Below are positions 1 through 11,100 of a DNA stretch of 64,000 nucleotides, piece by piece. The DNA is from Nitzschia sp. pyKryTriq1 (lineage: Eukaryota; Bacillariophyta; Bacillariophyceae; Bacillariales; Bacillariaceae), in contig OY101129.1 in the NCBI GenBank assembly GCA_956465555.1, positions 434,001-498,000 of the forward strand. Direction: 5' to 3'. The position numbers were made by a program, and so were the translations under genes. Every line of letters starts with the position of its first letter. The stretch's first letter is position 1. The notes under the pieces are model-generated. The model was not told the origin of the DNA and searched no databases. It saw only the letters and a program-made list of their open reading frames with translations.

Positions 1-1
1 A

Positions 2-370
2 TCAAAGTACGAGAAAGCAGAGCCAATGTCGTCTCGTGGAGCCATAGTTGCTGATTGAAGTACCAGTACTGGTGAACGCCAAAGTCGTTGCGGCCAGAAT
101 GAGAACTACAAGCGTCCAGAGAGAAAACCTTGCTTTCATTTTCGCAAAAACAGTATCCTCGTCCCGAAACTCGTCTTGCTCGCTGTTCATCCCCCCGCCT
201 CCGCCGTTACCTGAGGACAGGCGCTGTGCTTCTTCATCGTCTGAGCCGGTAGTCGTCCCACCAAACCGTCTTCGTATTGACATTTCGAGTTGGTGGCGCT
301 TGTGGCGAAGGTACGCAGCACCTAGTACCAAGGAGGTCGGTTCTCCTGATCTTTGACGTAGTCCCTCCAT
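2..370 (-). CDS. Hypothetical single-pass membrane protein (possibly only a 5' exon)
   Basis: The ORF runs from an ATG at 370 to a stop at 2-4 and gives 122 residues. Residues 1-80 are polar, with a Gly-rich stretch near 56-60 and an acidic patch. One hydrophobic segment follows at about 83-100. There is no N-terminal signal peptide, so the layout is that of a type II membrane protein with a cytosolic N-terminus. Only about 20 residues follow the membrane segment. A GT dinucleotide lies close to the stop, so the ORF may be a first exon whose lumenal domain lies left of the window. I recognise no family. The reading frame looks genuine, but the gene end is uncertain. Confidence 0.45.
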   Translation of the reverse strand: MEGLRQRSGEPTSLVLGAAYLRHKRHQLEMSIRRRFGGTTTGSDDEEAQRLSSGNGGGGGMNSEQDEFRDEDTVFAKMKARFSLWTLVVLILAATTLAFTSTGTSISNYGSTRRHWLCFLVL

Positions 371-1207
371 GATGGTGTTTTGACCAGTGCTTTGGAATTT
401 TCGAGACGATAACGACTGGCGGGAATATTGTCAGTCCCTATTACTGCACTGCATGCAACGCCCAATATCCAGACTACTATACTGGAGATGGAGTGCGGTT
501 GAGAGAAGATGACAGAGCGAAGAGAGAAGAGAAGCAGTCACAACCAAACATGCTGAGCAGTCACAACCAAACATCAAACGTCAAACGTAAAAGTCAAAAA
601 ATCGAAACAGAAGCGAAAGATATTACAGTATTAGTATTGCGCATTGCGGGTACGTGTACGGTACCGTAGAATGCTGTAGGCATGATCTTTTTTTATAATA
701 AAAAAAGAAAGAAAAGTGGGTTACCTCCACAACGCCCCTTTTGATGTGGCGAACCCGAACACACAGCACCCCCCCCGCCCCGCCCGCCCGATGCGAGAGC
801 TCATCAGAGCAGATGGCGACCGGCCACGTCAGCAAGAATTCTCAGTTGGGAAAGATACGAGAACAACAACACGTCCCCGGCGGGTTGGACGATCTTCTTG
901 ATGAAGATACTCCTCGAGCTCTCTACAGTACCAGTACCTGCACTTGTAATCTACTAGAGCTACTCTAGACTGAAACCAATTTTTCAAAATATGATCTCGG
1001 ATTGACTTCTATTGCAAATGACAAAGAAGGACCAACAACAAATATAGCTCGTCCACCAGGGGGTGAGAAAAGCTAGTAGATCTAAAAGAGCCGAGTTGTA
1101 GTCCGCAATGTGGGGTTGTAGTCGATACTAAGAGTTAGTTCGCAAAATACATAGCCCATGATAAAGCCAAAATTGTAATCATACATGATATGAAGACTCT
1201 TCTTCGA
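371..1207. other. Intergenic, no gene seen
   Basis: This holds a near-palindromic T/A run around 687-707 and a C-rich tract around 768-790. The short ORFs here overlap one another on both strands and show no family features. It separates two minus-strand genes. Confidence 0.5.
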
Positions 1208-2347
1208 TCATATAGCCAGCCTCAATACATCTTGCATCGTCCAGTCACTTTCGTCTATCTGACTAGCACAGGCAAGTGACACCGAGCTGGAGTCTTCTCT
1301 TCTGTTTCGTAGCATGAGTTGGCAGCGGCCTTCCAGCCACCTGTAAAATTCAGCCTTCTGACTGATGATTTCAACGTGTTCCTTCCTTTTACCGCTTCTC
1401 ACTTCTTCGGCAACATTTAACAGCATGCTCCAAATCATACCAATCGCAACTCGTGTGATGAAGTTGATCACAGAGTGAGGAACACCTGGCATTCTCCCGT
1501 CAAAGTACATGTCATACTGAAGCAAGATGAGGTCACCAGAAAGCTTTTCACGCGAGCTCTCGTAACTGGGATGGTCTGTTGGGCATGCACGAAAGAGGAT
1601 GGAGCCATCAAAATCAACTCTTTCAGAGCCTTTTGATAACTCAGGCAGTTCAAAATCATCAGGAAGCAAATGTAGACCTTGATCTTGCCCACCAAGGGTC
1701 TGCATCTTGACAATGATACATCCATTCTCATCGATATCATCAACAGCAATAACGTCCATCACTGTGTCTCGCATCGCCATGGGCCATGGGACGTCAGATT
1801 TGATTTGAATGACTTGATGTCCAGGGCGATCATTCACAAGTTGCCTTGACTCCCGAACGCCTAATCGGAACGGGCGGGTCCAGGATGGGATCCATGTACG
1901 GTACAGGCTGGATTCGTTCAAAACACTTAAGATCGGTACAAGCATGTCCTTGGGGATAGGTGTTTCAATTCTGCAAGTCAGACGGCCTCCCGACTCGATC
2001 TTGTAATATATGGATGTCTCGTAAGATCCATGCGACTCGCCTTGCTTCTTCCATTCACTACCCGGTGGAGCCAAAAAGTCTTCCACGGCCCCCTCCAGCA
2101 TGTCAGCGATCTTTAACATCTTCAAATGCCGTTCATTGAGGTGTTGCTGTGGTCTCTGCACTTGTCGTAGAACACGAGCCGCAACTAAGAGCTGCTCAGC
2201 ATTGTATCGCTCCTCTGCCAGTCGAACGAGCTCGGCGTCTGTAGGAGTAGAGAGCTCTGGATCCGCCATCATTGGCATTGGAACACTACTTCGTGGAAGT
2301 GTACGTACCAATGCAAGCAGCATCACCAACGGAGGGACCAGCATCAT
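1208..2347 (-). CDS. START-domain (StAR-related lipid transfer) protein
   Basis: The product is 379 residues. The region from about residue 95 to 330 has START-domain character: a segment around PIPKDMLVPILSVLNE, a WIPSW segment, then a VPWPMAMRDTVMDVI stretch that matches the family's 'WP...RD.v' core. START domains form a helix-grip fold that binds one lipid or sterol. The first 20 residues are hydrophobic and could be a signal anchor. Met24, Met26 and Met27 are alternative starts that would give a cytosolic protein. The ligand cannot be told from sequence. The gene lies head to head with the globin gene at 3109, with about 760 bp between them. Confidence 0.7.
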   Translation of the reverse strand: MMLVPPLVMLLALVRTLPRSSVPMPMMADPELSTPTDAELVRLAEERYNAEQLLVAARVLRQVQRPQQHLNERHLKMLKIADMLEGAVEDFLAPPGSEWKKQGESHGSYETSIYYKIESGGRLTCRIETPIPKDMLVPILSVLNESSLYRTWIPSWTRPFRLGVRESRQLVNDRPGHQVIQIKSDVPWPMAMRDTVMDVIAVDDIDENGCIIVKMQTLGGQDQGLHLLPDDFELPELSKGSERVDFDGSILFRACPTDHPSYESSREKLSGDLILLQYDMYFDGRMPGVPHSVINFITRVAIGMIWSMLLNVAEEVRSGKRKEHVEIISQKAEFYRWLEGRCQLMLRNRREDSSSVSLACASQIDESDWTMQDVLRLAI

Positions 2348-3108
2348 CGTGATCGGTCTTTCGGCGTTGTCGAAAGGTAAGGCGTCAGAAAATGGAAAAT
2401 CTGGAAAGGTGAAAGATCAAGAAGAAAAAATTGAGCATGCATGCTATTTACTATTTACACGCTACGACGTGACGAAATGCTGATGTCAGCATTGCTGATA
2501 CAAATTCTACAGTACCAAAATACAGTACCAGGTACGAGTACAGTATACCGGTACTCGTGTTCTACCGGTACCTGGTACGTACCGGTACAGTACAGACACA
2601 ATGGTATGCACTTAGCCAAATTTGTCTTTTGTACGCAGATTTGTACGATTGTTTCCGTTCACTGATGTTGAAGAATGCCTCTCGGCCGGCCGGCCGGCCG
2701 GATGCTCATTCATGTTGACGTCAGCGAAAAACATCTGGCGATGAGAAAGAGCTGAAAAGAAAGTGGGACGTCGACAAGATACAGAGCGAAATCCCCCGGA
2801 TCTAATGCAGTCGAGCAAGTCGATCCGTACACTAGCTTCGAAGAACTTCCTGCCGCTCGCGGCAAAAAAGCAAAAGAGCAAAACAAGCTACAGTAGACTA
2901 CTACTAGGAATGCAAGATGCAATATCCGAAATGCGCCGATCCATGATCCATGATCCATGCACCCGCAGCCCCCATAATTGATCTTCTTTCTTCTTTCTTG
3001 TTCGATTCCATTCTCCATTTGTATCCAATCCATCAAACAATTCATTTCAACATCGATGATGTGAGCTCACAATATTATTTTTGAAGAAACATTCACAGTA
3101 AGAAAACG
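2348..3108. promoter_or_regulatory. Divergent intergenic region with three TACCGGTA palindromes
   Basis: This spacer separates the minus-strand START gene from the plus-strand globin gene, so it should hold both promoters. TACCGGTA occurs at 2546-2553, 2563-2570 and 2580-2587, close to 17 bp apart. A GGCC tetranucleotide run lies at about 2685-2702, and a short direct repeat of GATCCAT lies near 2938-2957. No gene is seen. Promoter function is inferred from position. Confidence 0.4.
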
Positions 3109-3777
3109 ATGGCAGTACATTCCAACTTGAAACATGGGGCAGCCGATGCTGGCGGTGAGGTGAAAAGCGGTTGTCCATTCTCATCCAAACATGGTTATAG
3201 CACTCGAACGACGCGACAAGAGTATCTGGAACAACACGGCCTTGCTGAGCATGATCTTCCCATATCGTTGCAAGCCGATATGGATACAACCAAGCCGCTT
3301 TACTTCTGGCAGATCCATTCCATCACGGGCCAAGAACCTCTCTTTGATATTTGCTCGGACTTTTATGATCTAATCTTTGCGGACAAGGAAGTACCTTGGT
3401 TCAAGGAAGTTTTCGAGAAGACTGCACCACAGAATCACCACATTTTTACCCAGGCTGCCTTCTGGATAGATGCCCTTGGTGGAGGCCGGCTCTATCATGG
3501 TGGAAATTCTCGGCTCAACTTCCATCATCAATATAATGCTAATTCGATCATGAACGCGAAAGGTGCAAAGCAGTGGATGCACTACATGAAAAAGAGTTTG
3601 AAGAAAAATGCACAACAATTTGAGAATGACCCCAGGATCTTGCCTTGCTTGTTGGAATTTTTGAAAACCAAGATGCAAAGCTACGCGGCTCAGCATGGGT
3701 GGGAGTTCGATGCCAGTGACTTTGAGTTGTCGGACATTCTTGATACTAGTGCTACTAGTGCCCGGAATATTCGGTAG
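3109..3777 (+). CDS. Truncated (2-on-2) haemoglobin-like protein
   Basis: The product is 222 residues. Residues about 78-165 match group II truncated globins: an FYDLIFAD start, a VPWF segment, a GGGRLYHGG turn and an R-x-x-x-HH-x-Y segment followed by a Trp-containing helix. The proximal haem histidine is probably His139 or His140. Truncated globins bind O2 or NO and often act in NO detoxification or electron transfer. Residues 1-75 and the tail after 170 are extensions beyond the usual core of about 120 residues. The N-terminus does not look like a signal peptide, so the protein is probably cytosolic. ATG 3109 is the first in-frame Met. Confidence 0.72.
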   Translation: MAVHSNLKHGAADAGGEVKSGCPFSSKHGYSTRTTRQEYLEQHGLAEHDLPISLQADMDTTKPLYFWQIHSITGQEPLFDICSDFYDLIFADKEVPWFKEVFEKTAPQNHHIFTQAAFWIDALGGGRLYHGGNSRLNFHHQYNANSIMNAKGAKQWMHYMKKSLKKNAQQFENDPRILPCLLEFLKTKMQSYAAQHGWEFDASDFELSDILDTSATSARNIR

Positions 3778-6040
3778 CACACGCTCACGCACAAGCTACA
3801 TCAGCAAGAAGCAAAAGCCTTCGACAGTACGAGGCTGAAGATACATCATTGATACGCTGCCTACTAGGCGTAGATACAAATCAGGTCTTGCTGCAAACCA
3901 AACGACTTGATTGTCCCGTTGCGTTTACGGAGGGCGAAATAATAGTATGCCAATATAAATGTAAATAAAAAGTCAATATATATTTACGTTCTCATCTCTG
4001 GTGTGGTTGGTCATAAAATAGTTCACCTCACCAGCCCACAACAACTCGTTCGCAACAACGACGTACTAGCAAGGAGGAGAGCAGGGCGCTGGAGCAAACT
4101 ATGACTCCGATTGTGCCGGGATGTGCTAACAATATGATGATGATAGGCACACAAGAGTAGGATCCTTTTCTAGTTAGTAGACTTGATAGACTGTAAGCTG
4201 GTGTTCGTAGACTAGCTACCTACTCGTACAGCATTATCTACCGCCTTTCTTCTTGCTCTAGTCTCTCTACTAGAGGAGAGACGAGTAGAGAGCTGTCGGC
4301 CACTACTTTAGCTACTAGAGAGAGCTCGCTGCACTTGTTCGCTGCTTTATGAGAGACATCGCTACTATGCTAGTAGTAGCTACTACCGGACGAGTACCAG
4401 GTACTACTATGAGAGTAGAGTACAACCCGTACAGTACCGTATCGGTGGCAAACAACAATAATTCATACTACTAGTAGTACTAGTAGCTACTACTAGTAGT
4501 CGCGACGGGCAGCACGCCTGATGGGGTGCGCGCTGTCTAAAATAATGCGACTCTCGCATATATGTAAAACCCTCATTTTTTGTGTCGTCGTCCAATTTTT
4601 GGCACTATTGCGGCTTTTGGCAGCGCGATGGATCATGTTCGAAGCGGATTGTGGAGATCCCGAGCGCTAATACCGGTAGCGACGCATCGCTCGACCATGT
4701 CGGATGTCGGTGCGGGTGATGGTGGGAGGATGATTGAAAGGTGGCAATCATATTGCTCCCGGATGGGCTTGGGTTGATGTTACTCTGCCAACCATGACGG
4801 CGTCCGCTATCGAAGATCTAAGTGGCAAGGGCGGTAATGACTTTTTAATGGAAAACGTTACCAGCTTGCTGGCCTGCTTCCAGGGCATGATGCTACTTGA
4901 CGAATGCTCAGAATTCCGCCAGGATATCTGCGGCCGCGACTATGAAAAAAATCTGCGCAAAACGAAGCAAATAATCTCTCCTGGAATGGAAATACATGTG
5001 TCGCCTGTAGGCAATGGAGATGGCGGGACTGTGAGCACAATGTCATGGACGAGAAGGACGCCGTCTATCAGCAGCTCTGTTGTTGACGAACAATCCTCGG
5101 TCACCTCCACTTCCAACCCTCCCATTCCAAGGTCGATATGTTGTGAGAACAAGAATGCTCGCGATACAGATTCCATTAATGCTGAGGGTTCTGTTGGATT
5201 CCAGAGTGTTTCACAACAACTTCGCCATTGCAAGCGTGTTCTACCCACCTCCCGCAGGGGTATTAGTAGAACAAGAAGACCAGGATTCGAATCGAAGCCT
5301 TCTTGGATGGACGACAATTTGGCTCTTCGGTGATGGCGAATTGCTACAAGAACTGTACACGGCGAAAATGTGGTATTTGGGACCGATGGATACCATATAG
5401 GGTGTTTTCCTTCCAAGTGGGATGCACAGGATCGATCAGGAACGGCGAAGATTGGCGGCTCTGTCAATGATTGATCGGATTATCTCGGGCTAGCTAAGAA
5501 CTACTAGTACTCCCACCACTCTTAAAAATAATATGGAGACTGTAGTCCAAGAGACAAATTGTTTGTGAATCTCTCCTGTTTGTCATTATTTGATGTAGTA
5601 GATCGCTGTCTATCGGTCGATGATACCCTGGTAGTAGTAAAATAGTATATATTACTATTAGCTACCGGTAGTACGTCGCAAGATACGAAGATGATTGATT
5701 CACTCGATCGGTGATGACGAATGATTGAGACGACTTCATCGACTACCCGTGCGTCGTCTATTTGTACGCGATGGGATGCTGGTCCACAAAAGACGCGGAC
5801 GACAAAACTTTTGATAGGAGAGCGAGGAGTCTCGTCGTCAAGATGAGAGATGAGTTGAGAGCGATAAAAACAGAACATAAGCTCATACAGTCCGCCCATC
5901 TTGACTACAGGTATCAAGTAGTAGGAGATGACTGTCAGTAAGACTGAAAGTTCAATACGCTTTTTTTAAAAGCAAGTCTGAAAAGAAGCGAAAGCAGTGA
6001 GGTGCAGTTTCATCCCCATCAAAATCCGGAGTCCGGAGGC
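3778..6040. other. Long intergenic region, no convincing gene
   Basis: Stretches at 4255-4340 and 4465-4505 are rich in CTACTAG and CTCTCTAC/GTAGAGAG inverted repeats. TACCGGTA occurs at 4671-4678 and 5663-5670. Overlapping ORFs between 4734 and 5467 on both strands begin at non-ATG codons and match nothing I recognise. They may be decayed sequence. Confidence 0.4.
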
Positions 6041-6748
6041 ATGAGAATCTTTGGTGTCACAACACGTCTCGCCTTGTTGATTAGCCCTGGTACGGTTCTA
6101 GCATTTTCACCTCTGCCGCGTGTGTCGTCGACGCACTCTTCTACTTTGAGGAATACCGAAGGCGATGAAAGCCGGCCTACTAGCACTTTCAACATCGAGC
6201 GAGTTGAAAGTCGAGAACGTTTTTACGATTTATCGGTCTTTCGCTACCGCAATACTCCGCTGGAAGACTACATGGCGGACAACAATCATATCTCTAAAGA
6301 TGAGGCGTTGATGTTGCTCACATCAACAAAGTGCGATGACACAGGACAAGATTTGTGGTTTTCTGGACCCAAAGTTGGTGTTTTGACTCAGTTTGCAGCA
6401 TTTTCGGTAAGCCATGATTTGGAAGAACTTCAGGGTACTCGTGGCGTCGTCGGTTCTGTAGATGTCCTTTTACGTGAGATAAATGGTGAATCTACTTCGA
6501 GGACGACCAGAACAGCAGAGCTGAGAAATCTAAGTGTACATCCTTCCTTCAGGCGAAAGGGCATTGCAAGTTGTTTGGTCGACGCCGTTCAGGCGTACGC
6601 ACAAGGATTAAAGCCATCGGCTGTGCTCTATCTCCATGTTGCACTCGACAATCACGGTGCTCGTGCCCTCTACGAAAGGAAGGGATTCCAGGCGGATCCC
6701 TCGGATCTAGAAAGAATGGTCTGGGATGCGGAGGTTTCCTCTCACTGA
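6041..6748 (+). CDS. GNAT-family N-acetyltransferase, plastid-targeted
   Basis: The product is 235 residues from ATG 6041; the frame is open upstream, but only from a GTG. Residues 1-20 are a hydrophobic signal peptide ending VLA, followed by FSPLPR, an ASAFAP-type motif (Phe at +1) that directs diatom proteins into the plastid. The catalytic half lies near residues 165-220: LSVHPSFRRKGIAS contains the R/Q-x-x-G-x-G/A acetyl-CoA pyrophosphate loop, followed by LHVALDNHGARALYERKGF, the usual GNAT C-terminal motif. It should transfer an acetyl group from acetyl-CoA to an amine. The substrate is unknown; plastid protein N-termini or lysines are possible. No neighbouring gene suggests a pathway. 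Confidence 0.8.
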   Translation: MRIFGVTTRLALLISPGTVLAFSPLPRVSSTHSSTLRNTEGDESRPTSTFNIERVESRERFYDLSVFRYRNTPLEDYMADNNHISKDEALMLLTSTKCDDTGQDLWFSGPKVGVLTQFAAFSVSHDLEELQGTRGVVGSVDVLLREINGESTSRTTRTAELRNLSVHPSFRRKGIASCLVDAVQAYAQGLKPSAVLYLHVALDNHGARALYERKGFQADPSDLERMVWDAEVSSH

Positions 6749-7466
6749 CTGCGAAACGATAGTGCTACAAGCTGTAACTTGACATACATTGGTATTTTTC
6801 TTACTGGGGCACTGATCGTCATGAGATCAAGCAGGTGACGGTGGAGGTTCGCTCGACAGAGGTCCTACGGACAACCACTATGCCATTCGTGATAGATCGT
6901 ACCCATGCTCTCTAGAGAGTATGCACGTACCGGTACAAGTGGAGCAGCGTGGCTCGAATTATAGCTTTAGAGGCTCAAGCTACACGTACTTTACTTTCAG
7001 TTCCTCTAACGTTAAGGATTGACGCCTGCAAAGCACTTTCGTTACTGTACTTCTCCATAACTATCTTCCAGCGCATTGCCCTTGTTCGAGCCGTACCGGT
7101 AGCTCTCTACGAGTAGAGATAACTATCTCTGATGTTCCAGTCCCAGATCCTACCAACACTCCCTCAATCACGAATGAATTCCGCGAACGTTAAAAAGCGG
7201 TTCGATTCCCGATTCGAAAACATAAAAAACAAACAGATCCGAAGATAGCATTCGCCCAATTCCCGCATATGCAGTTAGTCGAATCATCATCATCGATCGT
7301 CGTCGGCGGCATTAGCTGTTGACCACTTTCGAACTTGGCTCACAATGCCATCGCAGCAAGCATCTGAAACATCATCTCTTTTCGAAGCATACGGGTACGA
7401 CGCCATTTCTTCCATCCATATACTCCCTCACACAGTCCAATCAGCTCATACCAGACAGAGATCAAG
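6749..7466. other. Intergenic, no gene seen
   Basis: TACCGGTA occurs at 6928-6935 and 7094-7101, next to CTCTCTAGAGAG-type palindromes. Overlapping short ORFs around 7319-7560 lie in frames other than that of the downstream gene and are not supported. Confidence 0.4.
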
Positions 7467-10400
7467 ATGTCATTCCTGCTGCGAAACCGTGGCAACTCCG
7501 GAAAAGGGAGGTTTCCTCCGCGAGCAAGTTCGGCGTCACGAGTACTTCCCACTGACCGATCATCCACCTATGGAACGAACCAAACAAAAGGCTCCACTTC
7601 TGGGATCCAATCCGGAAACCAAATCATGATCCAGCGACATGTCAGCGAATCACAGAGAACGCAGGAGTCTCGCCAGACTCAACAGACCGAAAACATGGCA
7701 TCGCAGGATCAAGAAGCGCAAGGTGTGATTTCCATGACAGAAGGTACGTCAAACGCAGCCCCACAACAATTAGAGTCGCGGAAGGTTGCTAATGATTCTC
7801 GTTTCCGCGCAATGTCCTAGTACTTGCCGATCTCCGTGTCCTCGAACAGCAGCAAAAGGATGCAGAGCGAAAGCTCAAGAACGCTCGTGTGATCAAAGGT
7901 CAGCGGCTTGAGCAGCAACAGGCGCTTCAATGCAAGCTGGAACGTCTCAAGTACACTAATGGAGAGCTTCGTGCTCAACTTCGTCAGTCGCGAGAACTTC
8001 TTTCAACTGGTACCAGGTCCCTTGGTGCCCGCCGACTTCTCACTGACAAAGCAGGTGGCGACATTCGGGACTTCGAGAAGATACTCAAACGTGGATTGCA
8101 ATCAGCTCGCGTGAATGCTGCCATCCGCCGAAAGATCGATTCCGTGTTCATTCAGCTCGAGAGTCAGCTTTCTACGCTTTCAAGGCTCAAGACTGATGCA
8201 AAAGGCAAGCTGAGCAAACTGCAAGCGGCCATGAAAGCTGAACGACGCAAGGAAGAGAACCTCCGAATGTCTATCCAAGGGGAAGTCGCACGAGTACAGC
8301 AATGCGCCAGTGACATCGCCAACGTGAGAGCTCAGAACATTGAAGCAGAGAAAGAACTTTTGGATGCTCAGAATGTGGAGGAGTCTACTCGAACACAAGC
8401 TGAGGCCTTGGCAGATCAGATGGCCAGCGAAAAGAAGCAGATGGACGAGCAAATGAGCAATTTATCATCTCAGGTTGTCGTCCAGACCAAGAGAGCCGAG
8501 GACATTGCGAATCAGAACGAGCTTGCAATGAGAGATCTGGATCAAAGAATCATTGAACTGCGTGAAGCCCGAGTCCGCCAACATACTGCGTCAGCTCACG
8601 AAAACGATGCGGAGAAGTTTGACCGTGAAGAAGTTGAGTCTTCAATCGCGAGTTGCCGTGCCCAAGCCAATTCGCATGGCGATACCAATGCTGCTCTGCA
8701 GAAGAAGATTGAAGAGATGCGGGCCACAATCCAAAAGAATCTCGAAGTTTCCGCTGCAAACCGGAAGACGAGCGAGGCCTTGTCTTGTTCCGCTGCAGCA
8801 ATTCTAGCGAGTGAGAAAAGTCGGAGCGAGGAATTGGATGCTTTCGACTCGGAGCTCGATCTGGAGCGTAAGGCCGCCGATAAGTTGAAGGCTTCAGCCA
8901 AAGAATTGCAAGAAACTCGGAGTAGGACATTGGGCGATCACAATCGAATGGTGCTTGAATGCGAGAAAGCTCTCGAGCAAGCTCGTCGAGAGATTGACTC
9001 GACGAAGTCTGCCCTAGATGTTGAAAACGTCCAAATCGACGGTGGCAAGTCTGCATGGGAGAATGAGAAAGCCGACATCCTTGGTCGTCTAGAAGAAGCG
9101 AGAAATAACTTCAAGGCAGCCGAGGCTACATTGAATCGATTGGATGCAAGATTGAAAAATCTCGAGGATGATGGGGAGTCACGTCTTCGCCAGGAACTAC
9201 TTGCGATCGAAGAAAAAAAGGCCATGGATTGCCGCGTTTTCGAAAGTCAGGTCTCTTCAATCATCAAAAGTAAGTTTCGATGTGTCTGGCTTGAAGGTTC
9301 TTGGCTGATATTGCACTCACCAAGACTATTAAAGAGTTCCCCAAATTGCAGTATGTTGTTTCAGAGTTTGCGTACGACACCAATGCTGACCTAAAGGCGC
9401 ATATGCATGATGCTTTGGGGCCTATTAAGGCTGAATTGCGCTCCATAATTCAAGATGCGAAGGCTGCATATCAACGTAAGGAGGAAGAGCGAAAGGAATC
9501 TCGACGCAAATCGGACGCTACCGCAAAAGAGCTGAAGCGGAAGGATGAGGAGCGCCGCAGAAGTCGAGAAAGAATCCAAGCCGAGCTCAAGAGAAAGGAG
9601 GATGAAGACCATGATATGGTCGACGATGGCAAGTTGGGAGGCTCCAAGAGTCAGACCATCCCGTCAGCCGCTGGATCGCAGTCACTCCGAAGCGGAACAT
9701 CTTCCAGAGGAAGGAAAGGAGCCGCATTTTTCGATCCCCAGACACAGGACGACCTTTCTGAAGAAGAAACCCCTGCCCAGCCAAAAAGTCTTCTATCCTC
9801 CTTTTCTCATGTTCGTGGCGCATCTCGCAAGCCCCCTCAAATTGACTTGACCCCAAATAGCGACAAGCGGGTCCATTGGAAGGAAGATGCCTTCGAAGGA
9901 GAGGCTGAGGGTGACATCGTTGAGGATGACCCGGGAAGGAAGCCTGCGCGCAAAGCCAAACAATACGGAACTACTAAGCGGGGTTTGGCGGCTATTTCTC
10001 GATCCAAGAAAGAGAATGAATCGAAATTATCCATCCAAGATATCTTGGACGCGGGGAGTGAGAATGATTCTTCCAGTCTCGACGAACCCACTGAGCAACC
10101 TCCAGTCAAGGCAACGAAGATGAAGAGTGACGCAACGATTGCCCATGACGCGAAAGTCCATGCACTGGAGTCAGAAGCACCACCAAAGAAGGCCCCACGA
10201 GCTGGCGTCACGGCTACCAAGCGTTCCACCTATGATCAAATCCGAGATTTGTCGAAATCGGCAGAAAAATTATCTGATCACGCGGGCAAGAACGACGACT
10301 CGCTTTCTCAACGCGGTCCATCTGTGCCTCATCCCGGTAGGCAAGCGAGACACGACCAGAGACACGATGCTCGCCAGAATAGACCATCGGAAAGTTTTGG

Positions 10401-10932
10401 TACTCGCAAGGCGCAGAAAGAGAACCGTTCTGTAAAAAGCAACGACCAAAGAAATGCAGCATTGAGTGGTGGTGTCTTGGCTCAGGCAAATGGCTCAGAT
10501 TATGTGAACCGAAAGGAGCGCCCCGCATCGCGTGAGAGTATGGAGAAGCTTGGCCGCTCCAACCCTCGCGGATCGTCCAAGAGTGCTGTGCATGTTCCAT
10601 CGACCAAGGGAAGTTCACGATCGGTGGCATCGGATTCAACTCGGGTTTCGCATCGATCCAAGGGTGCTGGATCAGTTGCATCTGGCAGGTCCGCCTCAAA
10701 ATCAGTAGCGTCCCAGATTTCTCGAGCATCGGGGCGTTCCACAAGTTCCAAGAGAAGCACCGGTGATGGATCGAAGAAACGTAAGAGCCACGAGCAACCC
10801 CATTCTTCTGGCCAAGCGTCCGGGCTTTCGTCCTGTGAGGGGGCGCTCAAGCCGCGACGTCGCAAGAAGACCAACGCATCACACACCTCGTCCATGAACC
10901 TCGCAGATGATCCCTACTCATTTGCTTTCTAA
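7467..10932 (+). CDS. Large coiled-coil protein with disordered basic C-terminal half (three exons)
   Basis: I join three exons: 7467-7743, 7821-9269 and 9365-10932. Intron 1 is 77 nt, GTACGT to TCCTAG. Intron 2 is 95 nt, GTAAGT to TTTCAG; an AG at 9334 is a second in-phase acceptor. The result is about 1097 residues. Roughly residues 95-590 are near-continuous coiled coil rich in Glu, Lys, Gln and Ala. The rest is low complexity, Ser/Lys/Arg-rich and probably disordered, with basic clusters such as KKRK and KPRRRKK that could be nuclear localisation signals, ending NLADDPYSFAF. This layout is typical of structural nuclear or cytoskeletal proteins; a synaptonemal-complex filament is one possibility I cannot test. 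It converges with the S1 gene, 168 bp away. Confidence 0.65.
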
Positions 10933-11100
10933 GGAGCAGATATTTGAGAACTGTCTCGCAAACTGTCTGCAGACATACCGGTAGGAGGGAAACGCGGCCA
11001 CATATCGTCATTCTTCCTTGTAAACGTCCAAAGTCGAGAGGCTTACATCGCATAATTTGCAATAACCCCTTCAATGTCAAATTCGTCATTTCATGGGACA

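Noticed and set aside
4734-5467. Overlapping ORFs of 106-199 residues on both strands
   Set aside because: The two longest begin at TTG, translations show no domain or even composition, and several frames are open at once, which is typical of non-coding sequence here.
7150-7225. GGTTCGATTCCC resembling a tRNA T-arm
   Set aside because: No D-arm, anticodon stem or acceptor pairing could be drawn around it.
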